A model generated the notes under the pieces. It searched no databases. It was not told where the DNA came from and saw nothing but the letters and a program-made list of their open reading frames with translations. This document shows positions 34,708 through 42,857 of a stretch of DNA of 64,000 nucleotides, one piece after another. Source of the stretch: Avichristensenella sp031550535. Its GTDB lineage: Bacteria; Bacillota; Clostridia; Christensenellales; Aristaeellaceae. A program made the position numbers and the translations under genes. Within the stretch, counting starts at the first letter, position 1, and each line of letters begins with the position of its first letter. The stretch lies in NCBI GenBank assembly GCA_031550535.1, contig JAVBOM010000038.1, forward strand, positions 1 through 64,000. Direction: 5' to 3'.

Positions 34708-35750
34708 GGCTTTATGCTCCAATCCAGGACAATTTTGCCGGTGTTGCCGGTCTTCATGGCTTCAAACGCCGTTTCAAACTCCGTAAAGTGGAACCGGTGC
34801 GTGATCATCGGGTTCAGGTCCAGGCCCGCCTGGATCATCGCGCCCATCTTGGACCAGGTTTCAAACATGCGCCGTCCGTATACGCCGGTCAGCGTGAGGC
34901 TGCGGAAAATGATCTCGTTCCAGTCGATTTCCGGGCCTTCGCCAATGATGCCCAGCAGCGCGATCTTGCCGCCGTTGCGCATGAAGGAGAGCATGGTGGA
35001 CAGCGCGGAGCGGCTGCCGCTCATCTCCAGGCCCACGTCAAACCCCTCGATCATGTTCTGCGCGCGCATGGCCTCGACCAGGTCGTCCCGGCCGACGTGC
35101 ACCGTGGCCGTCGCGCCCATCTTCCGGGCCATTTCCAGGCGGTAGTCGTTCAGGTCGGTGACGACGACGCGGCGCGCGCCGTTCTGCCGGCAGATGGCCG
35201 CCGCCATCACGCCGATCGGCCCCGCGCCGGTGATCAGCACGTCCTCGCCCACCACGTCGTACATCAGCGCGGTATGCGTCGCGTTGCCGTACGCATCAAA
35301 AAACGAGACGATGTCCTCGGGCAGGTCGCGGCTGACAGGCACAACGTTGACCGCCGGAATGCACAGGTATTCCGCAAACGCGCCGTCCCGGTTGACGCCG
35401 ACGCCCTTGGTGTGCTTGCACCACTGCGCGTTGCCCGCGCGGCAGTTGCGGCAGTGGCCGCACACGATGTGCCCCTCGCCGCTCACCCGCTCGCCGATGG
35501 TGTACCCGAGCACGCCAGGCCCGAGCGCGGCGATCTCGCCCACGTATTCATGGCCCGTCGTCAGCGGCGGGTGGACATTTTTCTCGCTCCACGCGTCCCA
35601 ATTGTAAATGTGCAGATCCGTTCCGCAGATGGATGTCTTGCGAATTTTGATGAGGACTTCGCCCGGCCCCGGGACGGGAACCGGCTTTTTGGTCAGAACA
35701 AGGCCCGGTCCCGCTTTTTCCTTCACCAGCGCGTACATTTCCGCCGGCAT
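34704..35750 (-). CDS. tdh: L-threonine 3-dehydrogenase
   Basis: This zinc-dependent medium-chain dehydrogenase (348 residues) oxidises threonine to 2-amino-3-oxobutyrate with NAD. It has SICGTDLHIYNWD and GHEYVGE (catalytic zinc), CGHCRNCRAGNAQWC (structural zinc) and ITGAGPIGVMAAAI for NAD binding. The ATG at 35750 begins MPAEMYALVKEK; the frame is open through the upstream repeats, but those belong to the leader. The start is not firmly set, because the AGAGGGGGGCG nearest to it is more than 20 nt away. Confidence 0.92.
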   Translation of the reverse strand: MPAEMYALVKEKAGPGLVLTKKPVPVPGPGEVLIKIRKTSICGTDLHIYNWDAWSEKNVHPPLTTGHEYVGEIAALGPGVLGYTIGERVSGEGHIVCGHCRNCRAGNAQWCKHTKGVGVNRDGAFAEYLCIPAVNVVPVSRDLPEDIVSFFDAYGNATHTALMYDVVGEDVLITGAGPIGVMAAAICRQNGARRVVVTDLNDYRLEMARKMGATATVHVGRDDLVEAMRAQNMIEGFDVGLEMSGSRSALSTMLSFMRNGGKIALLGIIGEGPEIDWNEIIFRSLTLTGVYGRRMFETWSKMGAMIQAGLDLNPMITHRFHFTEFETAFEAMKTGNTGKIVLDWSIKP

Positions 35751-35798
35751 ACTCTGCTGTGCCTGTATGACAATCGCCCCCCTCTTTGTTGTTACCCC

Positions 35799-35860
35799 GG
35801 TGGCGGCGCTGATTCGAAGAATCGGGCGCCATGAGAGGACTCCGCAAGGAATCCTTACCT
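35799..35860 (+). repeat. Two-hairpin repeat (type A), first of a tandem pair
   Basis: GGCGGCGCTGATTC-GAA-GAATCGGGCGCCATGAGAGGACTCC-GCAA-GGAATCCTTACC. The second copy begins exactly 63 bp later. Both lie in the predicted leader of tdh-kbl. Confidence 0.85.
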
Positions 35861-35925
35861 CGACGGCGGCGCTGATTTGCAAAATCGGCCGCCATAAGGG
35901 GATTTCGCAAGAAATCCCTTCCACT
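35861..35925 (+). repeat. Two-hairpin repeat (type A), second of a tandem pair
   Basis: GGCGGCGCTGATTTGCAAAA then TCGGCCGCCATAAGGGGATTTC-GCAA-GAAATCCCTTCC. GGCCGCC replaces GGGCGCC with matching change in the pairing partner. Confidence 0.85.
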
Positions 35926-35927
35926 CT

Positions 35928-35956
35928 ATTATAATGTGATTAGAGCGGGAGTTCAA
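35928..35956 (-). promoter_or_regulatory. Promoter of tdh-kbl
   Basis: On the minus strand TTGAAC (35951-35956), 17 bp, perfect TATAAT (35928-35933). The leader of about 170 nt holds both tandem repeats. Its -35 is 2 bp from the -35 of the divergent promoter. Confidence 0.8.
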
Positions 35957-35958
35957 CC

Positions 35959-35987
35959 TTGTTTTCTTCGGCGCGAAAGGGTATACT
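35959..35987 (+). promoter_or_regulatory. Promoter of the 36043 gene
   Basis: TTGTTT (35959-35964), 17 bp, TATACT (35982-35987), back to back with the tdh promoter. Confidence 0.65.
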
Positions 35988-36042
35988 GATTGAATTACTA
36001 AAAGGTGTGTATGATTGTATATTTTGTTTGGAGGCGATGCCC

Positions 36043-37125
36043 GTGTCCTTTGCGCTGCCTGTCTATACCCCGCCTGATTTCACCCGCTTGAGCGGGCCGG
36101 ACGCCGTGTTCGCGCCCGCGCCGCGTGACGGTGTCGCGCCGGACGGGTACCACGCCCTCAGCATTTTTCCCGAGTACTTTAAAGTGAACGGCCATTGGCT
36201 GCTGTGCGGGGAGAGCCGCATGGACTGCGTGCCCGTGCTGGAAAAAGACGGAACAATCTCCGCACGGGAGTTCCGTACGCTGTCGGCGGGCGAAATGGTC
36301 TGCGTGGGGCGGACGGAAAAGGGCGAGGAGGGCGTGTATCTGCACGCGGACGGCTTCCGGGAGGCGGAGGCGGACGGGGCGGAGGCTTTCGCGTTCCGCA
36401 CGGGCCGATCGCGGGAGACGGCGTACAGCCGGGATTATGCGGAACTGCTGTCGCTGCTGCGGTACGAGCGCGAGCACGGAAAGATCGTGTGGGTGCTCGG
36501 GCCGGCGTGCTCTTTTGACGCGGACACGCGCGCGGCGTTCGCGTCGCTGGTCGCTGGCGGGTATGTGCACGCGCTGCTCGCGGGCAACGCGCTGGCCACG
36601 CACGATCTGGAGGCGGCATGGCTGGGCACGGCGCTGGGGCAGGATGTGTACACGCAGCGCGGCGTGCCGCTGGGGCATTACAACCACCTGGATTTGCTCA
36701 ACCGTGTGCGGCGGGCGGGATCCATCCGGGCGTTCCTGGCTGAGACCGGCGTAACGGGCGGCATTGTACACGCGTGCGTGGCGCGCGGCGTGCCGATGGT
36801 GCTGACCGGCTCCATCCGCGACGATGGCCCGCTGCCCGAGGTGTACGCCGACGTGTACCAGGGCGCGATGGCGATGCGGGACGAGCTGCGGGGCGCGACG
36901 ACGGTCCTCTGCCTGGCGTCCACGCTGCACGCGGTCGCCACCGGGAACATGACCCCGTGCTTCCGAGTCCGCGATGGGCGCGTGCGCCCGGTGTACCTGT
37001 ACAGCGTGGATATTTCTGAATTCGCGCTGGGGAAGCTGCGCGACCGGGGCAGCCTGTCCTGCCGGACCCTGGTGACAAACGCGCAGGACTTTATTGGCAA
37101 GGTCGCGATGATCGTCAAAAACTGA
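36043..37125 (+). CDS. LOR/SDH-like (TIGR00300-type) protein
   Basis: The 360-residue protein has a C-terminal region with GGYVHALLAGNALATHDLEA, QRGVPLGHYNHLDLLNRVRR and GSIRDDGPLPEVYADVYQGA. This layout resembles the LOR/SDH conserved domain of arginine dihydrolase/ornithine cyclodeaminase-type proteins (TIGR00300). GGAGG at 36030-36034 is only 2 nt from ATG 36037 but 8 nt from GTG 36043, so the GTG is preferred. The enzyme activity is not established. Confidence 0.65.
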   Translation: MSFALPVYTPPDFTRLSGPDAVFAPAPRDGVAPDGYHALSIFPEYFKVNGHWLLCGESRMDCVPVLEKDGTISAREFRTLSAGEMVCVGRTEKGEEGVYLHADGFREAEADGAEAFAFRTGRSRETAYSRDYAELLSLLRYEREHGKIVWVLGPACSFDADTRAAFASLVAGGYVHALLAGNALATHDLEAAWLGTALGQDVYTQRGVPLGHYNHLDLLNRVRRAGSIRAFLAETGVTGGIVHACVARGVPMVLTGSIRDDGPLPEVYADVYQGAMAMRDELRGATTVLCLASTLHAVATGNMTPCFRVRDGRVRPVYLYSVDISEFALGKLRDRGSLSCRTLVTNAQDFIGKVAMIVKN

Positions 37126-37440
37126 GGTTTTTGACGAGTTTGGAGGAACGGGGACGGAGTTTGAAATCGGCTGGGATTTCCGGGCACACCGAAGGGGAGC
37201 GCTCGCTGTACCGGAAGGAAGCATCCGCTGTGCGGGATAAAGCGACCTGGAGGTGCCGACCAGCACGACAATGCCGGGGTGCGTGATGAGCGCGAATGTG
37301 CACAGCGCGACAATACCGGAGCGTGTGCCGCGTAGCGGGGCGACAATGTGCGCGGGCCGCCGGGGCTGATTTCATTATGGAGCGGTTTGCGAACCCCTCC
37401 AAGCTAGTCCGGGGCTTTTTCGGTTCCTGCCGCTTGATAC
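37126..37440 (+). repeat. Long composite intergenic repeat
   Basis: No gene is supported. Modules are: GATTTCCGGGCACACCGAAG, then ACCGGAAGGAAGC...GCTGTGCGGGATAAAGCGACC (about 37215-37250), GCGACAATrCCGG motifs (37265-37340), and GAGCGGTTTGCGAACCCCTC (37380-37400). The same order occurs at 47429-47880. Confidence 0.6.
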
Positions 37441-37463
37441 CGCCGTGTAAAGGGGGCTCCAAT

Positions 37464-37790
37464 ATGCGTGTCGCTATCGTCGGCCCGGTTGATTTTCGGC
37501 GGGCGATCGACGCCTTCATGCCCGTAGGGATTACGGAAGTGGTGACCACGGACATGCCGGGCGTGTGCCGCAAGGTGAACCAATGGGCGGACAAGCACCG
37601 CGTCCCCAAGCTGATCGTGAGCACCAAGCCGTTTCTGTCCGACCGGGGCGTGGCTTTCGCGTCGATGCGTGCGATGGTCGCGGAGGTGGACCTGGTGGTG
37701 TTGCTGGACGACGGCGTGTCGTCTGAAGTGCGATGCGCGCGGGAATACGCCGAAAGTATGGGCAAGCGTGTGGATACAATACGCGTTTAG
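37464..37790 (+). CDS. Small SLOG/YspA-like protein
   Basis: The 108-residue protein begins MRVAIVGPVDFRRAIDAFMP and has VDLVVLLDDGVSSEVRCARE followed by YAESMGKRVDTIRV. This is the Rossmann-like plan of small SLOG/YspA proteins, which bind nucleotide ligands. The match is by pattern only. AAAGGGGGC precedes the ATG at 37464. Confidence 0.55.
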   Translation: MRVAIVGPVDFRRAIDAFMPVGITEVVTTDMPGVCRKVNQWADKHRVPKLIVSTKPFLSDRGVAFASMRAMVAEVDLVVLLDDGVSSEVRCAREYAESMGKRVDTIRV

Positions 37791-37840
37791 GGGACAACCT
37801 ATCCCTGTGTGCGATTTATATCCAAACAGGGGGGCTGTCC

Positions 37841-38083
37841 ATGAAGGTGGTGTATCCGGCGGACCTGTCGCAGCTTGCGAACACGCTGGGGTCCATGGGG
37901 TTTGAAATGCATCCGATGGGTGCGGATATCATGGCGGATGCGGTGCTGTACGCGGCGTCGCCGTCCAAGGCGTTTGCCGTTCGCCCGTCGCCGGGCGGGG
38001 CGTTTCTGCTGGATGTCCGGGGCATGAGCGCGGCGCAGGCGGCGCAGGCGCTGAGGCGGCGGGCACAGGCGCCGATCCTGTAA
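37841..38083 (+). CDS. YkuS/UPF0180-like small protein
   Basis: The 80-residue product begins MKVVYPADLSQLANTLGSMG, then ADIMADAVLYAASPS and a final AAQALRRRA helix. The pattern (start strand, short helix, ADAVLY strand) is that of the YkuS family, whose function is unknown. AGGGGGGC precedes the ATG. It is 50 bp downstream of the SLOG-like gene. Confidence 0.5.
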   Translation: MKVVYPADLSQLANTLGSMGFEMHPMGADIMADAVLYAASPSKAFAVRPSPGGAFLLDVRGMSAAQAAQALRRRAQAPIL

Positions 38084-38099
38084 GGGGCAAAACGCTTTG

Positions 38100-38490
38100 C
38101 CCGGCGGGTCAGGGCATTTCACGCAACCATAGCACACGTCTTCGCGGATCTTTTGCCGTCTCGCGTTGCCTTGTGCACTTCGCAATTGTCGCGCTGAACG
38201 CTGCCGTGTCCATCGCGCCCCCGGCATTGTCGCGCTGTCCCTTCGGTCCATCGCTCTGTGCCACAGGGCACCTCCAGGTCGCTTTATCCCGCACAGCGGG
38301 CGCTCCCTTCCGGTGTAGCGTGCGCTCTGCCCCGGTTTTGTTGCTCAACGCGTTTCCGGTTCGGCTATTGCGCCCACGGGGCACGCCTCACCTCCGCGTG
38401 TTCAGCATAGCGTTGCTACGCCCATTACTTCGGCGTAGCGTGGCGGCAAAATCTCTCGCAAATCCAAGCCCAACGTTTTCGGAAATTGCG
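38100..38490 (-). repeat. Long composite intergenic repeat, reverse orientation
   Basis: On the minus strand ACCGGAAGGGAGCGCCCGCT then GTGCGGGATAAAGCGACCTG GAGGTGCC (about 38255-38325) and CAGCGCGACAATGCCGG (about 38222-38240) match the modules at 37200-37340 and 47510-47740. No gene is supported between 38084 and 38555. Confidence 0.6.
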
Positions 38491-38495
38491 CTAAC

Positions 38496-38524
38496 TTGCG
38501 TCTCCCACCCCAACATGGTACAAT
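38496..38524 (+). promoter_or_regulatory. Promoter of the CapA-like operon
   Basis: TTGCGT (38496-38501), 17 bp, extended -10 TGGTACAAT (-10 at 38519-38524). The start codon is about 30 nt downstream of the expected transcription start. Confidence 0.75.
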
Positions 38525-38555
38525 GTGTGCATTCTACAGGTGGAGGACCAAATTG

Positions 38556-39674
38556 ATGCGCCGCTTTTCCCTGCTGATCCTTCTCTGCTACCTCATGACC
38601 GCCGCCGTTTCCCTGGCGGAATTCACCTTTTCCGACGTGACGCCCGCACCCTCCCCGGAGGGCGGCGAGGCGGCTGTTTCCGCCACCCAGGCCGGAGACG
38701 CGGAGGTGATCCTCATCACCGCGGCGGGCGATGTCACGTTCGGCGGCAACGCGCGCAAGAGCTCCAAATCGAACATGTACACCAAGCAATTGGACGCGAA
38801 CGAGGGCAACCTGGGCATGTTCTTCGCCAACGTGCTGGACATCTTTTCGCAGGACGACCTGACGCTGGTCAACTTTGAGGGCACGCTCACCACCGCGACG
38901 AAGTACAAGGAGAGCCACGAGTTCATCTTCCGCGCGCCGCCGGAGCATGTGGAGGCGCTGACGCTGGGGAGCATTGAGGCCGTCGCGCTGGAGAACAACC
39001 ATGTGATGGATTTCTTCGAGGAAGGGTATAACGACACGGTGAACGCGCTTACCGGCGCGGGCATCGTGTACGCGAGCGAGGCCCACATGGGCGTGTATGA
39101 GGTCAGGGGCGTCTCCATCGCCCTGCTGGCGTACCAGACGTTTGACGGCGCGTATCCCCGCCTGACCGAGAAGGTGCCGCTGGACGTGGCGCAGGCGAAG
39201 GCGGAGCACGACATCGTGATCGTCTCATACCACTGGGGCGATGAAGAGAAATACCTGCCCAACGACAAGCAGATCAAGCTCGGCCGCGAAACCATCGACG
39301 CAGGCGCGGATCTGGTGCTCGGCCACCACAGCCACCGCGTGAACCCCATCGAGCTGTACAACGGCAAGTACATCGTCTATTCCCTGGCGAATTGCAGCTT
39401 TTCCGGCAACACATCCCCAAAGGACATGGACACGTTCCTCTTCCAGCAGAAGTTCATCGTGGCGGACGGCGTGACCACGCCCGGCCCGTTCCGCGTGATT
39501 CCGGCGAGCATTTCGTCCATCTCGGGCCTTGAAGGCAAGCAGCGCGCGGACAATGATCTGGTCGTCACGCCATTTGAGCCGGGGAGCGAGGCGGCGAAGC
39601 GCGTCATCGACAAGCTGCTGGACAACGGCAGATACCTGAACTACGCCGTGACGAGCTACCCGACGGATTGGTGA
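38556..39674 (+). CDS. Exported CapA-family (PgsA-like) phosphoesterase-fold protein 1
   Basis: The 372-residue protein has a signal peptide (MRRFSLLILLCYLMTAAVSL). It then shows the CapA plan: ITAAGDVTFGG, LTLVNFEGTLT, VALENNHVMDF, VIVSYHWGDE and VLGHHSHRVNPIELYNGKYI. These metal-site motifs belong to the metallophosphoesterase fold seen in poly-gamma-glutamate synthesis accessory proteins. TGGAGG precedes the ATG. A diverged paralogue follows directly. Confidence 0.85.
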   Translation: MRRFSLLILLCYLMTAAVSLAEFTFSDVTPAPSPEGGEAAVSATQAGDAEVILITAAGDVTFGGNARKSSKSNMYTKQLDANEGNLGMFFANVLDIFSQDDLTLVNFEGTLTTATKYKESHEFIFRAPPEHVEALTLGSIEAVALENNHVMDFFEEGYNDTVNALTGAGIVYASEAHMGVYEVRGVSIALLAYQTFDGAYPRLTEKVPLDVAQAKAEHDIVIVSYHWGDEEKYLPNDKQIKLGRETIDAGADLVLGHHSHRVNPIELYNGKYIVYSLANCSFSGNTSPKDMDTFLFQQKFIVADGVTTPGPFRVIPASISSISGLEGKQRADNDLVVTPFEPGSEAAKRVIDKLLDNGRYLNYAVTSYPTDW

Positions 39675-39683
39675 CAGCCGCCA

Positions 39684-39750
39684 CCCAGGGGGAGGAGTTC
39701 CTTGCGGAATGCCCTTATGGCGGCCGATTTCTTAAATCTGCGCCGCATCA
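39684..39750 (-). repeat. Two-hairpin repeat (type A) between CapA paralogues
   Basis: On the minus strand GGCGCAGATTTAAGAAATCG then GCCGCCATAAGGGCATTCC-GCAA-GGAACTCC. Hairpin 1 pairs GATTT with AAATC. Confidence 0.8.
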
Positions 39751-39760
39751 AAGGAGATTG

Positions 39761-40852
39761 ATGAAACGGATGAAGCGAATTTCTGTGTTCCTCGTGGCGC
39801 TGCTGCTCATCTGCCAGACGGCCGGCGCGGAGTTTGTGTTCACCGACGTGACGCCCGCGCCGGAGGACGCGCAGCAAAGCACCCCTGCCGCGCAGACTGC
39901 GCCCGCCCAGGAGGAAACCGGCTGGCCGCGCACGATCGTCGTGACGGTGGGCGGGGATTGCACCATCGGCTGCACGGACGGCCAGCGCGAACGGGCGGAC
40001 GGCTTCACCAGCGTGGTGGAGAAGCAGGGGATGGCGTGGCCGTTCTCCGGCCTTGCGGAGTATTTTCAGCACGACGACCTGACGCTGGTGAACTTTGAGG
40101 GCACGCTGACCGAGAGCACGAGCAAGGTCGAAAAGCTGTACAACTTCAAGGCCCCGGCGGAGTACGCGAAGATCCTGACGCTCGGCTCGGTGGAGGCGGT
40201 GACGCTGGCGAACAACCACTCCCGCGACTACGGGGACGAGGGCTGGGCCGACACGAAGGCCGCGCTGGACGCGGAGGGCATCGTGCACTGCGCGAAGGGC
40301 GAAACGGCCATCTACGAGGTGCGCGGGGTAAAAATCGGTCTGATCGGCAACACGTTCCCGTACAAGGACGGCAAGTGCGACATCAAGGCGGATGTCAAGG
40401 CGCTCCGGGAGGCGGGCTGCCAGATCGTCATCGCGTCGTTCCACTGGGGGAGTGAGAACGAGTACGATTTCACGCGCGACCAGCGCAACATTGGCCGCGC
40501 GGCGATCAAAGCCGGCGCGGACGTGGTGGTGGGCCACCACCCGCACAGAATCCAGGGCATCGAGCAATACGAGGGCCGGTACATCGTATACAGCTTGGCG
40601 AACCTGGTGTTCGGCGGCAACATTGACCCGGACGACCGCGACACGTTCATCGCGCGGCTCACGTTCAGCGTGAACGAGGACGGTACGGCGGACCCGCCGG
40701 ACCTGAAGCTAGTTCCCGTGCGCGTGACGGAACTGGACAAAAGCACCGACTATCGCCCGGTGATCGCCCAGGGCGAGGAATGGGACCGCATCCTGAAAAA
40801 AATACTAAGCCGTTCCAGCAACATGGGCGACTTTCAGAATCCGGAGGATTGA
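39761..40852 (+). CDS. Exported CapA-family phosphoesterase-fold protein 2
   Basis: The 363-residue product is a paralogue of the preceding gene. It has a signal peptide (ISVFLVALLLICQTAGA), a Pro/Gln/Ala-rich linker, then TVGGDCTIG, LTLVNFEGTL, VTLANNHSRDYGDEG, VIASFHWGSE and VVGHHPHRIQGIE. AAAGGAG precedes the ATG. The two genes probably arose by duplication, with one repeat copy left or inserted between them. Confidence 0.85.
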   Translation: MKRMKRISVFLVALLLICQTAGAEFVFTDVTPAPEDAQQSTPAAQTAPAQEETGWPRTIVVTVGGDCTIGCTDGQRERADGFTSVVEKQGMAWPFSGLAEYFQHDDLTLVNFEGTLTESTSKVEKLYNFKAPAEYAKILTLGSVEAVTLANNHSRDYGDEGWADTKAALDAEGIVHCAKGETAIYEVRGVKIGLIGNTFPYKDGKCDIKADVKALREAGCQIVIASFHWGSENEYDFTRDQRNIGRAAIKAGADVVVGHHPHRIQGIEQYEGRYIVYSLANLVFGGNIDPDDRDTFIARLTFSVNEDGTADPPDLKLVPVRVTELDKSTDYRPVIAQGEEWDRILKKILSRSSNMGDFQNPED

Positions 40853-40858
40853 CCTGAT

Positions 40859-41830
40859 ATGAGCACATCGCATTACGCGATATTTGTGGACCTGGAAAAC
40901 TGCGGCGCAAAGGCCGAGATACTCAACACCATCATCGAGCGCGTGAAAATCCGGGGCGACATTCTGCTGGGCAAAGTGTACGGCTACACGGACCGGTACA
41001 CGTCGCTGAAAGAACTGCTGCTGTCCAACACGTTTAACGTCGTGCCGTCGCTGCGCTTCGGCCATCACCAGAAGAACAACCTGGACATTCAGCTCGTCAT
41101 CGACGCGCTGGAGGTGGCGTACACGAACGAATTGATCGACAGCTTCTGCATCGTGTCCGGCGACAGCGACTACACCCCCTTGGTCGGCAAGCTCAAGACC
41201 ATGGGCAAGTTCGTGTTGGGCATCTCGCGCAGCGAGGTGGCTTCCAACATCTTCATCAGCGCGTGCAACGAGTTCATGTTCCTGGAGAACGTATCCAGCA
41301 ACAAGAAGAAGGAAACCAAGCGCATCGCCGAGGAGCCGCTGAACGACCAGGACCTGGCGAAGCTCGTCGAGACGATTCTGGAGGAGGCCGAGGAGGACGA
41401 GCTGTACGCGTCGGAGCTGAAAACGACGGTGCTGCGACTCCGGCCGGACTTCAACGAGAAGGCGTTCGGCTTCCCGTCGTTCGGCAAGCTGCTGACGCAC
41501 ATCGCGCAGAAGTTTGGCACCATCCGCGTGACAAACGACAATTATAACATGATTATTAGCCTGAGGCGCGAGGAGCAGGCGAAGCCTGAGATCAGCAAGG
41601 AAAACTTCATCAGCGTGTTTGCCGCGCAGCTGAAAACCTACAAGGACAGCGGGTTTGACGTGGTGAACCCGTCGATCCTGAAGGGTTCCATCCAGACCGA
41701 GTACCCGGACTTCACGGAGCGTGCGCTCGGGTTCAAGCGGTTTTCCGACCTGCTGAAGGCGCTGGAAAAGAACGGCGTGTGCAAGGTGGAGATGGACGAG
41801 CAGAACTCCATGCTGGTGCGCATTCTATGA
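40859..41830 (+). CDS. NYN-domain nuclease-like protein with two LOTUS/OST-HTH domains
   Basis: The 323-residue protein begins with a NYN (LabA-like) PIN-fold domain: AIFVDLENCGAK (Asp11), NLDIQLVIDALE and VSGDSDYTPLVGKLK give the acidic cluster. Two winged-helix OST-HTH/LOTUS units follow (about 170-235 and 250-320), each with a DFxExAxGFxxFxxLL core. This plan suggests an RNA-binding, possibly RNA-cleaving protein. CGGAGG lies 10 nt before the ATG. It is followed with ATGA overlap by lplA. Confidence 0.85.
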   Translation: MSTSHYAIFVDLENCGAKAEILNTIIERVKIRGDILLGKVYGYTDRYTSLKELLLSNTFNVVPSLRFGHHQKNNLDIQLVIDALEVAYTNELIDSFCIVSGDSDYTPLVGKLKTMGKFVLGISRSEVASNIFISACNEFMFLENVSSNKKKETKRIAEEPLNDQDLAKLVETILEEAEEDELYASELKTTVLRLRPDFNEKAFGFPSFGKLLTHIAQKFGTIRVTNDNYNMIISLRREEQAKPEISKENFISVFAAQLKTYKDSGFDVVNPSILKGSIQTEYPDFTERALGFKRFSDLLKALEKNGVCKVEMDEQNSMLVRIL

Positions 41831-42825
41831 CGGAAGCGCGCTGCCTTCGCTCCCGGGACACGCACCCCCACCGCAATTTGGCGAGAGAAGAAGCTCTGCT
41901 GCTGGGGTACGGCGCGGGCGGCCCCGATATTCCGGCGCTGTATCTGTGGCAAAACGCCAAGACCGTGGTCATCGGCAGGAACCAGAACGCGTGGCGCGAG
42001 TGCCGCACCGGTTTGCTGGAATCCGAGGGCGGTGTGCTGGCCCGCCGGACGACGGGCGGCGGCGCGGTGTTCCACGACCTGGGCAACCTGAATTTCAGCT
42101 TCCTGATGCCGCGCGGGGTGTACGACCTCGCGCGGCAGCTCTCCGTTGTGCGGGCGGCGGTGCGTTCCTTCGGGATCGACTGCGCGTTCTCCGGCAGAAA
42201 CGATCTGCTGGCGGGCGGGCGGAAGTTCTCCGGCAACGCGTTCCGCTTCACCCGGGACGGCGCGCTGCATCACGGCACGCTGATGGTGGCCGTGGACGCG
42301 GGGCGGATGGGGCGGTCTCGGGAGGTATCGCCGGAAAAGCTTGCGGCCCGGGGCGTGAAATCCGTGGCGTCGCGCGTGGTGAACCTTGGCGAGCTGGGCG
42401 ATGTGACCATCGAGGCCTTGGCGGCCGCGATGTTCTGTGCGTTCCGGGCGGAGTACGGGGATGCGCCCGTGGAGGACATGGACGCGCTGACGCTGCCGGA
42501 GTATGAGGCCCTGGCGGCGCGGAACGCGGCCTGGGAATGGAACTACGGCGCGGCGCCGTCGTTTGACGCATCGTTCTCCACGCGGTTCGAGTGGGGTGGC
42601 ATGGAGGTGCACCTGTCGCTGGAAGAGGGGCGCGTCCGCGCCTGCCGGGTGTACACGGACGCGATGGACCCGGATCTGGCGGCGCGGGTGGAGGCGAAAC
42701 TTGCGGGCTGCCCGCTGGACGCTATGGCGCTGCGGGCGCGGTTTTGCGCGGATGCCGAACCAAACGGCGGAGAAAAAGGCGCGGACGGGGACATCGGCGA
42801 TTGGCTGGGGTCTCTGGCGCTTTGA
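41827..42825 (+). CDS. lplA: Lipoate-protein ligase
   Basis: The 332-residue protein shows LYLWQNAKTVVIGRNQN, ARRTTGGGAVFHDLGNLNFS and KFSGNAF, the lipoate/biotin-ligase fold motifs with the lysine that contacts lipoyl-AMP. It attaches free lipoate to lipoyl domains or GcvH. The C-terminal accessory domain is present but diverged. The ATG overlaps the stop of the NYN gene. Confidence 0.9.
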   Translation: MTEARCLRSRDTHPHRNLAREEALLLGYGAGGPDIPALYLWQNAKTVVIGRNQNAWRECRTGLLESEGGVLARRTTGGGAVFHDLGNLNFSFLMPRGVYDLARQLSVVRAAVRSFGIDCAFSGRNDLLAGGRKFSGNAFRFTRDGALHHGTLMVAVDAGRMGRSREVSPEKLAARGVKSVASRVVNLGELGDVTIEALAAAMFCAFRAEYGDAPVEDMDALTLPEYEALAARNAAWEWNYGAAPSFDASFSTRFEWGGMEVHLSLEEGRVRACRVYTDAMDPDLAARVEAKLAGCPLDAMALRARFCADAEPNGGEKGADGDIGDWLGSLAL

Positions 42826-42857
42826 GCTACAGTCTGACTGTCTGAAAGGAAGCATCT

